From Mucilaginibacter inviolabilis (GTDB lineage Bacteria > Bacteroidota > Bacteroidia > Sphingobacteriales > Sphingobacteriaceae), in contig NZ_JAANAT010000001.1 of the NCBI RefSeq assembly GCF_011089895.1, positions 2,046,001-2,110,000 of the forward strand: DNA of 64,000 nucleotides. Direction: 5' to 3'. Positions 54,939 to 63,328 of the stretch are shown in pieces. The notes under the pieces are model-generated. The model saw only the letters and a program-made list of their open reading frames with translations, was not told the origin of the DNA and searched no databases. Every line of letters begins with the position of its first letter. The stretch's first letter is position 1. The position numbers and the translations under genes were made by a program.

Positions 54939-56249
54939 CTATTTCTTCACCAAACTCGCCGGTGCCACCTCATGACTTAGTAGTTGCCCAAACAGCTCCC
55001 AGCGTTTTTGCGGATCTTTGGCAGTACCACCGTTACTTTCAATATAGTTTTTTACCAGGTCGAGCCCATAATTATAGTTGATTACATAGCTGCGGTATTT
55101 TTTAATGAAGCTGAGCGATTTATCAGCCGTTTCATCGTTCATGAGGCAGTATTTGGTGAGATAGGTTCTGGCCTTATCGCGCGACATGGTATTGTTTATC
55201 AGTCCCCTGGCAGCTTCGTTACGGGCATAGTTCAGGTTACCTTTGATAGTCAAAGCTTTGAAATACAGATTGACACCGGTTGTATCTAAACCTGCCAGCG
55301 GCAGCAGCACACTTTTGGCAAATTTCACTTTTTCATCACCCGGGAAAGCTACCTCGATGCCATAGTTGGCACTCCCCTCTGCAATTAACGATTGCGGACT
55401 AAATAATGGGTACAGCGAAATCTCCACCCAACCTTTATCGTGGTATAAATTCTTTTCCAGCAGCGTATTATACACATGGTGACCGGGATAACTTTCATGA
55501 CTGCCCACATCAATGGCCCTATCTATAAATATTTTCAAATCGGTATTGATCTGTACAGTACTTTTATAACCACCCTTGTACCAGTTATAACCACTCCAGG
55601 GTTTATTGGTTACATATTCCAGCGTAAAGGTTTCACCAGCAGGTAGCTTATAGTGCGCCAGGGTACGTTTTCGGGCTTCGGCAATAGCGGCTTTGATCAC
55701 CGGGTCGAGTTTATCCTTGGGGATAATAAACTTATTGGCCAGTTTCTGGAAACGATCGTTCACGCGGCCCTTGCCGGGTAAAATACTGTCCAGCTGCGCT
55801 ATCTGGGCCTTAAAATAGTCTTCTGTATAAACCGGAGCGGTTACGCCGAACAGTTCGCGGGATTCCTCATCAAATGGGCGTTCCTCACCAGAGAAAATGC
55901 GTATCCGGCGACTAAAAGCCAACAACTGATCAGACATCCAGTCGGCCCTCATTTTATTGGAATCAACTACAGCTGAGGAGGATACAGACCTTAACTCATT
56001 CATTAAAATATTAGCATCGGCCAGCAGGCTGTCCTTCGGGAACTCCTTGGCAGGCTCTGTTTTGGGCTTCAGCGAATCAGGGCCATAATAGGCGTCCACA
56101 AAATCGGAATCATACTGCCCTATAGTAAGGCCTAGCTTCACATATTTAACAGCCAGGCTGTTAAGCTTTTGATTTTCGCGGTTACGGGCAGGGTCCACAT
56201 TGCACGAAAGGATAAACAATATAGGTGCAAAAAGCAGTAGTTTTTTCAT
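54939..56249 (-). CDS. DUF885 family metallopeptidase-like lipoprotein
   Basis: 436 residues from the Met at 56249 (MKKLLLFAPILFILSC), an obvious lipoprotein signal that an upstream Met would spoil. The body has the DUF885 zinc motif HESYPGHH (251-258), downstream glutamate-rich helix EGSANYGIEVAF, and YARNEAARGLINNTMS. Such proteins look like gluzincin peptidases; no activity is established for this one. It heads a unit with DUF2019, PQQ dehydrogenase and NADAR, with gaps of 6, 8 and 11 bases. Confidence 0.85.
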   Translation of the reverse strand: MKKLLLFAPILFILSCNVDPARNRENQKLNSLAVKYVKLGLTIGQYDSDFVDAYYGPDSLKPKTEPAKEFPKDSLLADANILMNELRSVSSSAVVDSNKMRADWMSDQLLAFSRRIRIFSGEERPFDEESRELFGVTAPVYTEDYFKAQIAQLDSILPGKGRVNDRFQKLANKFIIPKDKLDPVIKAAIAEARKRTLAHYKLPAGETFTLEYVTNKPWSGYNWYKGGYKSTVQINTDLKIFIDRAIDVGSHESYPGHHVYNTLLEKNLYHDKGWVEISLYPLFSPQSLIAEGSANYGIEVAFPGDEKVKFAKSVLLPLAGLDTTGVNLYFKALTIKGNLNYARNEAARGLINNTMSRDKARTYLTKYCLMNDETADKSLSFIKKYRSYVINYNYGLDLVKNYIESNGGTAKDPQKRWELFGQLLSHEVAPASLVKK

Positions 56250-56387
56250 GGTAGATTTTCGGGGTGATGTAAAAGTGGAACAAGATAATAATTCCATTGT
56301 TTATAAAATAAAAAACACAGGATTGGCTCCTGCCTACGCTTCGCTTTTCGTCTGCGGCGGAAAAGGCGTAGAGAAATTATTAAAAAA

Positions 56388-56470
56388 CGTCATTGCGAGG
56401 TACGAATCAATCTCTATACTGTACAAAGCGGCTCTGTAAGTTGGGGATTGCTTCGTACCTCGCAATGACG
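56388..56470. repeat. Dispersed palindromic element type B, perfect arms
   Basis: CGTCATTGCGAGG (56388-56400) and CCTCGCAATGACG (56458-56470) are exact inverse arms, with inner TACGAATCAATC/GATTGCTTCGTA. The right arm is identical to that of the copy at 9447. A shorter GCTTCGCTTTTCGTCTGCGG fragment of repeat type A lies just upstream (about 56338-56358). Confidence 0.85.
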
Positions 56471-56511
56471 CGTGGTGAGAAATGGGGTGTTAATAATTCA
56501 ATAATTAACTT

Positions 56512-58182
56512 TTACTTCCAATCAAATTCAACTGTTTTCCCGTTCAGTTTCCATTTTTGGGGTTGCATGTTATCCATCCAATCCAAAGGCTCGCCTATGG
56601 GTTGCGGTTTGGCTGCCTGAGCAAAGGCTTGTTTTATAGCAGCTTTTTGCTCGGCACCAAGAGCCTCGGGCTGGGCCGATATAAAGAGCGGTGCACCGCT
56701 TCCGGCCAATAGTTCCAGCCATTGTTTATTTCTTTCCCAGGAAATATCTGTGGTGAGGCCCACGCAATCGCCATCTACCGCGTAAAATTTATCGTGCTGC
56801 GGCAGGCGGAAGGCTAGTGTGTTCACGCCCATTTTGCGGGTACGATCCCATTCGTGGCCACTGGTATCGTCGCCAATACGGCACATCTCAAATACCCCCG
56901 CCGATAGATGACTCATGGTATTGCAGCCAATAATGTAGATACCATCGCCGGCAGACTCCCGGATAGCGGCATACAGATCATTAATAATTTCGGCGGTGGT
57001 TCTGCTGCGGTCATTAAAATTCCAGCCGGGTGCGGTAATGCTGTCTTTCATGCCGGCGCCCCATCTGCCGGTAATATCATAGGTGCTAAAGTCATGCTTC
57101 ACCATATCATACCCCCATTGTTTATATACATCAAAATTATGTTTGATACGGGCGATGTTCTCGGGGATAGTAGGATCGAGTACAGGATTCTTCGGATCGT
57201 CCCTGCCGGGTATTTTGGGAGCCAGCAAGCTGGCTTTTTCGTCATGACGAGCACAAAGCGGGCGCATCCACAAACCGGGACGCATACCCAACTGCTTAAT
57301 CTCGTTGGCCATCAGATGCATATCCTTAAATTTATCGTTAGGCCTGGAGAAATCATCGTTCCAGCCGCCATCACCTGGTAATAAAGGCGAGTAAGTTGCC
57401 CAGCCTGCATCTACTACCGAAAAGGGGCGATTATGGGTATCGGTCACCAGCTCGGCCATCATGGCTGTTGTCTTCTTAATCAGATCAAAGGAATTATTAC
57501 CATAGGCAAAATACCAGTCGTTAATACCATAAGCCGGTTGTTTAGGCAAACGAGGATTTGGGCACATCATACCGCAAAACCTATGGGTGGTGTAAAAAGC
57601 GTTTTCGCCCGGGCGATTGTTAGTGGTGATGATATCCGCCGCATGTAATTGGCGCGTGCCTAATAATACGCCGTTACCGCCGGAGTGCATATCTAAAGTA
57701 AGTTCCAGGCTATCATTGGTCAAGCCCCACCAGCAAATACTTTTACAGCCTGTCTTTACACCAAAGCAGGCGGTTTGCTTATCATCATGAATGATTACAT
57801 ACCATGGATTTTTAACATTGTTGGTCTGGGTTTTCCATTGTAAATCGCCATAAGAGCGCTCCCAGTGATCGCCCAGGAATTTGGAGTTGGGCGATAAATG
57901 ATGCTTCCATTTCAGGCGTACAGCATTGAGTTGCTGTGTTGGCGAAGTAACAAATATGCCTTTGGCATTACCACTGGTTTTAAAACTAACGCTGATGTCC
58001 TTATAAGTAAATAAAGTACCATTGGTACCCTTTAACTTAAACCATTCATCGCCAGATTGTGCCCAAACTTCGTCCGGAGCGTTAATGGCCGTAGTTTGAG
58101 TTGAGGTAGCATGGGTAATCCTGCTAAAGAGTACGGCAGCCGTGGCAGCCGAAGAAAGTTTTAAAAAGTGTCGCCTTTGCAT
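56512..58182 (-). CDS. Tat-exported clan GH-D glycoside hydrolase, alpha-galactosidase-like
   Basis: 556 residues. MQRRHFLKLSSAATAAVLF is a twin-arginine signal (QRRHFLK). A beta-rich N-domain to about 210 precedes a barrel with SVVDAGWATYSP (255-266), PGLWMRPLCAR (302-312), nucleophile candidate D364 in MVKHDFSTYD and acid/base candidate D438 in CRIGDDTSGHEW. These place it in clan GH-D, distant from the GH36 enzyme at 9590. Substrate not predictable. Tat export differs from the Sec signal of all other hydrolases here. A TTGTAA/TTACAA dyad lies just upstream of the start (58184-58204). Confidence 0.82.
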   Translation of the reverse strand: MQRRHFLKLSSAATAAVLFSRITHATSTQTTAINAPDEVWAQSGDEWFKLKGTNGTLFTYKDISVSFKTSGNAKGIFVTSPTQQLNAVRLKWKHHLSPNSKFLGDHWERSYGDLQWKTQTNNVKNPWYVIIHDDKQTACFGVKTGCKSICWWGLTNDSLELTLDMHSGGNGVLLGTRQLHAADIITTNNRPGENAFYTTHRFCGMMCPNPRLPKQPAYGINDWYFAYGNNSFDLIKKTTAMMAELVTDTHNRPFSVVDAGWATYSPLLPGDGGWNDDFSRPNDKFKDMHLMANEIKQLGMRPGLWMRPLCARHDEKASLLAPKIPGRDDPKNPVLDPTIPENIARIKHNFDVYKQWGYDMVKHDFSTYDITGRWGAGMKDSITAPGWNFNDRSRTTAEIINDLYAAIRESAGDGIYIIGCNTMSHLSAGVFEMCRIGDDTSGHEWDRTRKMGVNTLAFRLPQHDKFYAVDGDCVGLTTDISWERNKQWLELLAGSGAPLFISAQPEALGAEQKAAIKQAFAQAAKPQPIGEPLDWMDNMQPQKWKLNGKTVEFDWK

Positions 58183-58357
58183 AGTTGTAAATTGGTATTA
58201 CAACGTTACTAAAAGGATTCAGCTAATAAAAATATTTTGAAGGGAAAATCCCTCTGGTTTTCGTTATCTCCTTTCCGGGCTAAGGTGTAAAACCCCATCG
58301 TAACATCCAATCCTAATCCTCAATTTCTGCACCTTACCTGTCCATTATCATCAAAAA

Positions 58358-58373
58358 TGTCCGGAATCGATCA
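58358..58373 (+). promoter_or_regulatory. Imperfect dyad upstream of the sigma-54 promoter
   Basis: TGTCCGGAATCGATCA has half-sites TGTCCG and TGATCG (inverse of CGATCA), four of six matching. It lies about 50 bases before the -24 element, where an enhancer-binding activator could bind. It is weak and unconfirmed. Confidence 0.3.
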
Positions 58374-58424
58374 CTTTTTAAAAATCAAAAATACATAAGT
58401 AACTAATAACCAATTTTTTAACAA

Positions 58425-58440
58425 TGGTATAGCTCTTGCA
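58425..58440 (+). promoter_or_regulatory. Sigma-54 promoter
   Basis: TGGTATAGCTCTTGCA has GG and GC exactly ten bases apart and matches TGG-N8-TTGCA of the -24/-12 consensus. Transcription would begin near 58451, 15 bases before the ATG of the adaptor gene. Confidence 0.75.
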
Positions 58441-58465
58441 AATCCCTATCCCAAAAAGCATAACA

Positions 58466-59713
58466 ATGGATAAGGAAATAACTCTTGAAGTAACCACGCA
58501 AAAACGCCGGAAAACCACGATGATCGTCTTGATCGTTATCAGTGGCTTGGTGCTGGCTGTATGGATACTGAGGGGATTCATCAAGTCGTCAATAAACAGA
58601 GGCCAGATTACCGCGTCCGCGGTTGTAGTGGGCAATATCGAAAATACCATCAACGCTACCGGCGAAGTTTTACCGGAGTTTGAGGAAATTATCACCAGCC
58701 CCATCAATGCATCCATCAAAAACGCCCTGATGGATGCCGGTAATAAAGTGAATGTGGGGCAATCCATCATCACCCTTGATAAAACCACTACTCAAACCGA
58801 ATACGACAAGCTCAACTTTCAGCTGGAATCAAAACGCAACGAGATCAGCAAGCTCAAACTTGATCTGAACAAAAGTTTTTATGATATCCAATCGAACAAC
58901 GATATCAAGCAGCTCCACATCAGCAACCTGGCAGATGCAGTTGAAAATGCCAAGCGCCTGTACAAGGCAGGCGGCGGTACCCGCGAAGGTATTGAACAGG
59001 CCGAGCTTAACCTGAAAGTGGCCCAGCTGGAAAAAAAACAGTTGGAAAACGAAATTAAAAATAAGCAGCAAACCATGCAAATAGAGATCAAAGAAGCGGA
59101 GATTGCTGCGGCCATACAGGAAAGTGATCTGAACGCACTGCAACGTAAACTACAACTGGCCAATATAGTGGCTACCCGTAAGGGGGTTATTACCTATGTA
59201 AATAAAAACATAGGCGCCAACATACATGAGGGCGAAACGCTGGCCCGCATTGCAGATCTGGGAAGTTTTAAGGTACAGGGCAGTATATCCGATAACTCGG
59301 TTGATCAGTTACACGCGGGTATCCCGGTGGTCATCAGGTTTAATGATAACCAGTTACGCGGACATGTAAGCAATGTATCCCCATCTATCCAAAACAGCAT
59401 TATTTCTTTTGATATCCAGCTGGATGATCGGTCCAGCAAGCTGCTACGGCCCAATATGAAAGTTGATGTTTTTCTGGTAACCGCAACGCATAGCAAGGTA
59501 ATGCAGGTAGCTAATGGGCCTGCATTTAAGGGATCGTCTGTACAAGACATTTTTGTGATCAATGGCGCAAAAGCCGAACGCAGGACAGTTCATATCGGCC
59601 TAACCAATTTTGATTTCGTGGAGATTAAAGACGGGGTGAAACCTGGTGATGTGGTGATCACTTCAGATATGAGCGAGTATAAAAACTCGAAAGAAATAAC
59701 GATAAATAACTAG
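58466..59713 (+). CDS. Periplasmic adaptor, HlyD/RND family
   Basis: 415 residues from the ATG at 58466 (MDKEITLEVTTQ). One N-terminal transmembrane helix (MIVLIVISGLVLAVWILRGF), then a lipoyl-like half (INATGEVLPEFEEIITSPIN), a long alpha hairpin/coiled coil (about 120-235, rich in K, E and Q), the second lipoyl half (RKGVITYVNKNIGANIHEGE) and beta-barrel domains. It joins an inner-membrane ABC exporter to TolC. It is first in a five-gene operon under the sigma-54 promoter. Confidence 0.92.
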   Translation: MDKEITLEVTTQKRRKTTMIVLIVISGLVLAVWILRGFIKSSINRGQITASAVVVGNIENTINATGEVLPEFEEIITSPINASIKNALMDAGNKVNVGQSIITLDKTTTQTEYDKLNFQLESKRNEISKLKLDLNKSFYDIQSNNDIKQLHISNLADAVENAKRLYKAGGGTREGIEQAELNLKVAQLEKKQLENEIKNKQQTMQIEIKEAEIAAAIQESDLNALQRKLQLANIVATRKGVITYVNKNIGANIHEGETLARIADLGSFKVQGSISDNSVDQLHAGIPVVIRFNDNQLRGHVSNVSPSIQNSIISFDIQLDDRSSKLLRPNMKVDVFLVTATHSKVMQVANGPAFKGSSVQDIFVINGAKAERRTVHIGLTNFDFVEIKDGVKPGDVVITSDMSEYKNSKEITINN

Positions 59714-59726
59714 GGTAAAAAGACAA

Positions 59727-59772
59727 ATCATTGCGAAGCCCTCTCGGTTGGGTGAGGCTCTTTTGCAATGAT
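59727..59772. repeat. Hairpin between adaptor and TolC genes
   Basis: ATCATTGC (59727-59734) pairs with GCAATGAT (59765-59772), enclosing GCCCTC/TGAGGC. It resembles a reduced form of the CATTGCGA...GCAATG palindromic elements. No T run follows, so read-through to tolC is likely. Confidence 0.5.
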
Positions 59773-59787
59773 GCTTAGAATAACAGC

Positions 59788-61245
59788 ATGAAAATTTTAT
59801 ACATTATAAGTTTGTTGACCATGAGTGCAGGGGCATTTGGCCGCAGCAACAGCGATACGCTGCGGCTAACCCTGCAGCAGGTGGTTGAAATGGCCAAGGC
59901 AAACTCTATAGCCGCCAAACAGGCTGCTACCGTGCGCGAAACCAAGTACTGGGAATATCGTACCTATAAATCAAACTATCAGCCGCAGTTGGCTTTGAGT
60001 GGTACCTTGCCCGATTATCAAAAAACTTTTTCGCAGGTGTTTCAGCCCGATGGTACTATACTGTTTCAGCCCGTTCATAATGATAACTCACAACTGCAAC
60101 TTGATTTTAGTCAGAGCATTACCGCCACCGGAGGTACCATTTATGGCAGAACCCAACTGCAGCGTTTTACTGATTTTGACAGGCATAGTGCATTATACAA
60201 TGGTGTTCCGTATAGTATTGCGTATACTCAGCCGCTTTTTCAGTTTAACCAGCTCAAGTGGGATAAAAAAATTGAACCGCTAAAATATAACGAGAGTAAA
60301 CAGAAATACATTGAAGACCAGGAAAATATAGCCGTTACGGTTGAAGGATATTTTTTTGATCTGTTGCTGGCACAGGTTAACTTGCACATTGCCGAAACAA
60401 ATTACAGCAACACTCAAAAAATAATGGCTATAACCAACATTAAATTTGAGTTAGGTAAAGTATCAAAAAATGAGATATTGCAATTGCAACTGGAATTGAT
60501 TAATGCTAAAAAAGCCGTGGGTGCCGCAAAACGCGACATAGAAATTGCTACGCTTAATTTGCGTAGCTATATCGGGCAGGAGGATGATAGCAAAATTGTG
60601 TTGGCTATACCCGAAAACATCAGTCAGATGAATGTTACCTCGGATAAGGTTTTGGCCGAGGCCTATGCTAACCGCGCAGACGCCATAGGCTTTTTAAGGC
60701 GCATTGCCGAAGCCAAAAGAGATGTAGCCAAAGCCAGGGGTGAAACAGGCTTGAAAGCTACCTTGAATGCCAACCTGGGCTTTTCAAATACGGCCACCAG
60801 TATTCCCGGAGTATATAATAATCCGCAAAATCAGCAGATAGTACAGTTAACGCTGTCTGTGCCTATTCTGGATTGGGGCAGGTCAAAATCGCGTACCAAA
60901 ACAGCATTGGCCAACCAGCAACTTACTGAGTATACGGTGGAGCAGGATAAGCAAAATTTTAAACAGGGAATATTTACACAGGTATCGCTTTTTAATTTGA
61001 TGAAGGAGCAGCTGGTGTATACCGCCGAAGCCGACAGTATAGCCTCAGAAAAGTACAAAATAGCCCGTGAACGCTATGTGCTGGGCGACCTGAGCATTAC
61101 CGATCTGGGTATAGCCTTTCGCGAAAATGACGCAGCTAAGCGCGATTATATTACCTCGCTCCGCGATTTCTGGGGAGCCTATTACCAGCTGCGTTACCTA
61201 TCGTTATATGATTTTGAAAACAACCATAAAATAACGTACCAGTAG
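59788..61245 (+). CDS. TolC-family outer-membrane efflux protein
   Basis: 485 residues. Signal peptide 1-19 (ends GAFG, cleavage approximate). Two repeats of the TolC helix pattern are visible: LTLQQVVEMAKANSIAAKQA and the later NADAIGFLRRIAEAKRDVAK-type segment, with the VPILDWGRSKSRTKTALANQ beta-to-helix junction typical of the family. It forms the trimeric exit duct for the HlyD/ABC exporter encoded around it. Followed by a 134-base repeat-rich gap before the ATPase gene. Confidence 0.92.
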   Translation: MKILYIISLLTMSAGAFGRSNSDTLRLTLQQVVEMAKANSIAAKQAATVRETKYWEYRTYKSNYQPQLALSGTLPDYQKTFSQVFQPDGTILFQPVHNDNSQLQLDFSQSITATGGTIYGRTQLQRFTDFDRHSALYNGVPYSIAYTQPLFQFNQLKWDKKIEPLKYNESKQKYIEDQENIAVTVEGYFFDLLLAQVNLHIAETNYSNTQKIMAITNIKFELGKVSKNEILQLQLELINAKKAVGAAKRDIEIATLNLRSYIGQEDDSKIVLAIPENISQMNVTSDKVLAEAYANRADAIGFLRRIAEAKRDVAKARGETGLKATLNANLGFSNTATSIPGVYNNPQNQQIVQLTLSVPILDWGRSKSRTKTALANQQLTEYTVEQDKQNFKQGIFTQVSLFNLMKEQLVYTAEADSIASEKYKIARERYVLGDLSITDLGIAFRENDAAKRDYITSLRDFWGAYYQLRYLSLYDFENNHKITYQ

Positions 61246-61249
61246 ATTT

Positions 61250-61379
61250 AAGTCAAAATTCAAAAGTAAAAAATCAAAAAGAAATCAGTCATTCACTAAT
61301 TAACCTAAACCTTATCACTAAATCAATAATTAATCTAACTCACTCATTCACTAAATCAATAATTCAATAATTAAATAAT
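61250..61379. repeat. Low-complexity word-permuted spacer
   Basis: AAGTCAAAATTCAAAAGTAA words (61250-61279) echo 24711-24741, and CACTAATT/CACTAAAT/CAATAATT words (61287-61379) echo 33652-33712. The spacer ends at the ATG of the ABC ATPase. Confidence 0.55.
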
Positions 61380-62045
61380 ATGATACGTTTACAAAACATT
61401 GAAAAAGTGTACCGTACAGATACTATAGAAACACTGGCCCTCAACAGCATCAGCCTGGATGTAGCCAAAGGCGAATTTTTATCTATCATGGGCCCTTCGG
61501 GCTGCGGCAAAAGTACGCTGCTGAATATCATGGGCTTGCTGGATACACCATCTAAAGGTGATATCAAGATAGGTGATCAAAAGACCGATCATTTGTCTGA
61601 CAAGCAACTGGCGCAGTTCAGGAATCAGAAATTGGGTTTTATTTTCCAGAGCTATCACCTCATCAATGATCTGCAGGTACTGGATAATGTAGAACTGCCC
61701 CTGTTGTACCGCAACACCACAGCCAAAGAACGTAAGGCGCTGGCTACAGAAGCTCTCGCCAAAGTAGGCTTATCCAACCGCATTAAACATTTCCCTACAC
61801 AACTATCGGGTGGTCAGCGGCAACGTGTGGCAATAGCCCGGGCTATTGTGGGCCGCCCGGAAATTATACTGGCCGATGAGCCCACCGGTAACCTGGACAG
61901 CGCTATGGGTAACGAGATCATGGACATCCTCATTAACCTTAACCGTAACGAAGGCACCACCATTGTAATGGTAACGCACGATGAAAATATGGCCCATAAA
62001 ACCCATCGGCTGGTACGCTTATTTGATGGTTCGCAGGTTCAGTAA
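61380..62045 (+). CDS. ABC transporter ATPase, MacB/LolD type
   Basis: 221 residues. Walker A GPSGCGKST (38-46), Q-loop IFQSYHL, signature LSGGQRQR, Walker B IILADEPTGNLDS and H-loop VTHDE are all intact. The GEFLSIMGPSGCGKSTLLNI context and ADEPTGNLDS are those of the MacB/LolD/FtsE branch, which pairs with FtsX-type permeases, as found directly downstream (25 bases). Confidence 0.95.
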   Translation: MIRLQNIEKVYRTDTIETLALNSISLDVAKGEFLSIMGPSGCGKSTLLNIMGLLDTPSKGDIKIGDQKTDHLSDKQLAQFRNQKLGFIFQSYHLINDLQVLDNVELPLLYRNTTAKERKALATEALAKVGLSNRIKHFPTQLSGGQRQRVAIARAIVGRPEIILADEPTGNLDSAMGNEIMDILINLNRNEGTTIVMVTHDENMAHKTHRLVRLFDGSQVQ

Positions 62046-62070
62046 TACATCAGCTTAAAACATTAAGATC

Positions 62071-63300
62071 ATGCTAAAAAATTACTTTAAAATAGCCATA
62101 GCGGTATTAAGGCGCAGAAAGTTCTTCACCTTTATCAGCTTGTTCGGCATCAGCTTTACGCTTACTATATTACTGGTACTCACGTCTTTTCTTGATAAGG
62201 TTGTAGGTGACAGTTATCCTGACAGGAAACGCGACCGCTCATTGTATGTAACGCATCTTCAAGAGGATGGTAAAGATGGACAAAGCTCAAGCACATTATC
62301 CTACTATTTTTTAAGTCACTTTGTAAGTAGTTTAAAAACTCCGGTTAAATTGGGCATATCGTCAACTTATGAAGGTACAAACACCTATGTCAACAATAAA
62401 AAGATAGCCGTAAACTATAAATACACCAATGCCGACTACTGGGACATTATGGAATATGATTTTATTGAGGGTAAAGCTTTCAATAAGCAGCAGATAGATA
62501 ATGCCGATAAAGTAGCCGTGATATCTGAGGATATGAAAAGAGCGTATTTTGGCGATATCCCATCCGTAGCAGGCAAATATATCGAGGCTGATAATGTAAA
62601 ATACCGAGTAATAGGTGTAGTAAAAAACGTACCGATAACCAGTTATAACTTATACAGCGATATATACCTGCCTTATACAGTAGCAAAAACAGATTTTACG
62701 AAGGGGAAAGGATACCTTGGTGGCTTTACCGCTGTAATGTTGGCTAAATCGGCAGCGGATGTACCACGCATGCGCAATGAATATGATGCTATGATGCGCC
62801 GTATACCCATGGAAAGTAATCGGTTCAATAAAATGTATAGCCATGCCGAATCATATCTCAGGAGTTATGTGAATACGGGTAACGAGAACACATCTGGCGT
62901 AACCATTGTGCTTACCATTATAGTCATATTTGTTTTATTGGTAACTGTGCTCCCCACACTTAACCTGGTAAACATCAATATTACCCGAATTATGGAACGT
63001 TCATCAGAAATTGGGGTGCGCAAAGCTTTCGGGGCTTCATCGGGCACGCTGGTGTACCAGTTTTTGATAGAGAATATTATACTCACGCTCTTAGGCGGGC
63101 TCATCGGCTTAATATTGGCATTCGTTGCCATACAGGTAATCAATAGCTTTCATCTGATCCCTAACCTGGTACTGTCAATCAATTTTACAGTGCTGGGTAT
63201 CGGTTTGCTGGTTTGTTTTTTCTTCGGCTTGTTATCGGGTGTTTACCCGGCCTGGCGCATGTCAAAGCTCAATGTAGTAACTGCTTTAAAAGCCCAATAA
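62071..63300 (+). CDS. FtsX/MacB-type ABC permease (first)
   Basis: 409 residues. One N-terminal transmembrane helix (FFTFISLFGISFTLTILLVL), a periplasmic MacB-core domain (about 45-270; DYWDIMEYDFIEGKAFNKQQ, VAVISEDMKRAYFG) and three C-terminal helices with the FtsX motif RSSEIGVRKAFGASSGTLVY and GLLSGVYPAWRMSKLNVVTA. Such permeases act as mechanotransmitters that push cargo from the periplasm through TolC. Confidence 0.92.
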   Translation: MLKNYFKIAIAVLRRRKFFTFISLFGISFTLTILLVLTSFLDKVVGDSYPDRKRDRSLYVTHLQEDGKDGQSSSTLSYYFLSHFVSSLKTPVKLGISSTYEGTNTYVNNKKIAVNYKYTNADYWDIMEYDFIEGKAFNKQQIDNADKVAVISEDMKRAYFGDIPSVAGKYIEADNVKYRVIGVVKNVPITSYNLYSDIYLPYTVAKTDFTKGKGYLGGFTAVMLAKSAADVPRMRNEYDAMMRRIPMESNRFNKMYSHAESYLRSYVNTGNENTSGVTIVLTIIVIFVLLVTVLPTLNLVNINITRIMERSSEIGVRKAFGASSGTLVYQFLIENIILTLLGGLIGLILAFVAIQVINSFHLIPNLVLSINFTVLGIGLLVCFFFGLLSGVYPAWRMSKLNVVTALKAQ

Positions 63301-63328
63301 ATATTATTAACATTTAAATCACGATATA

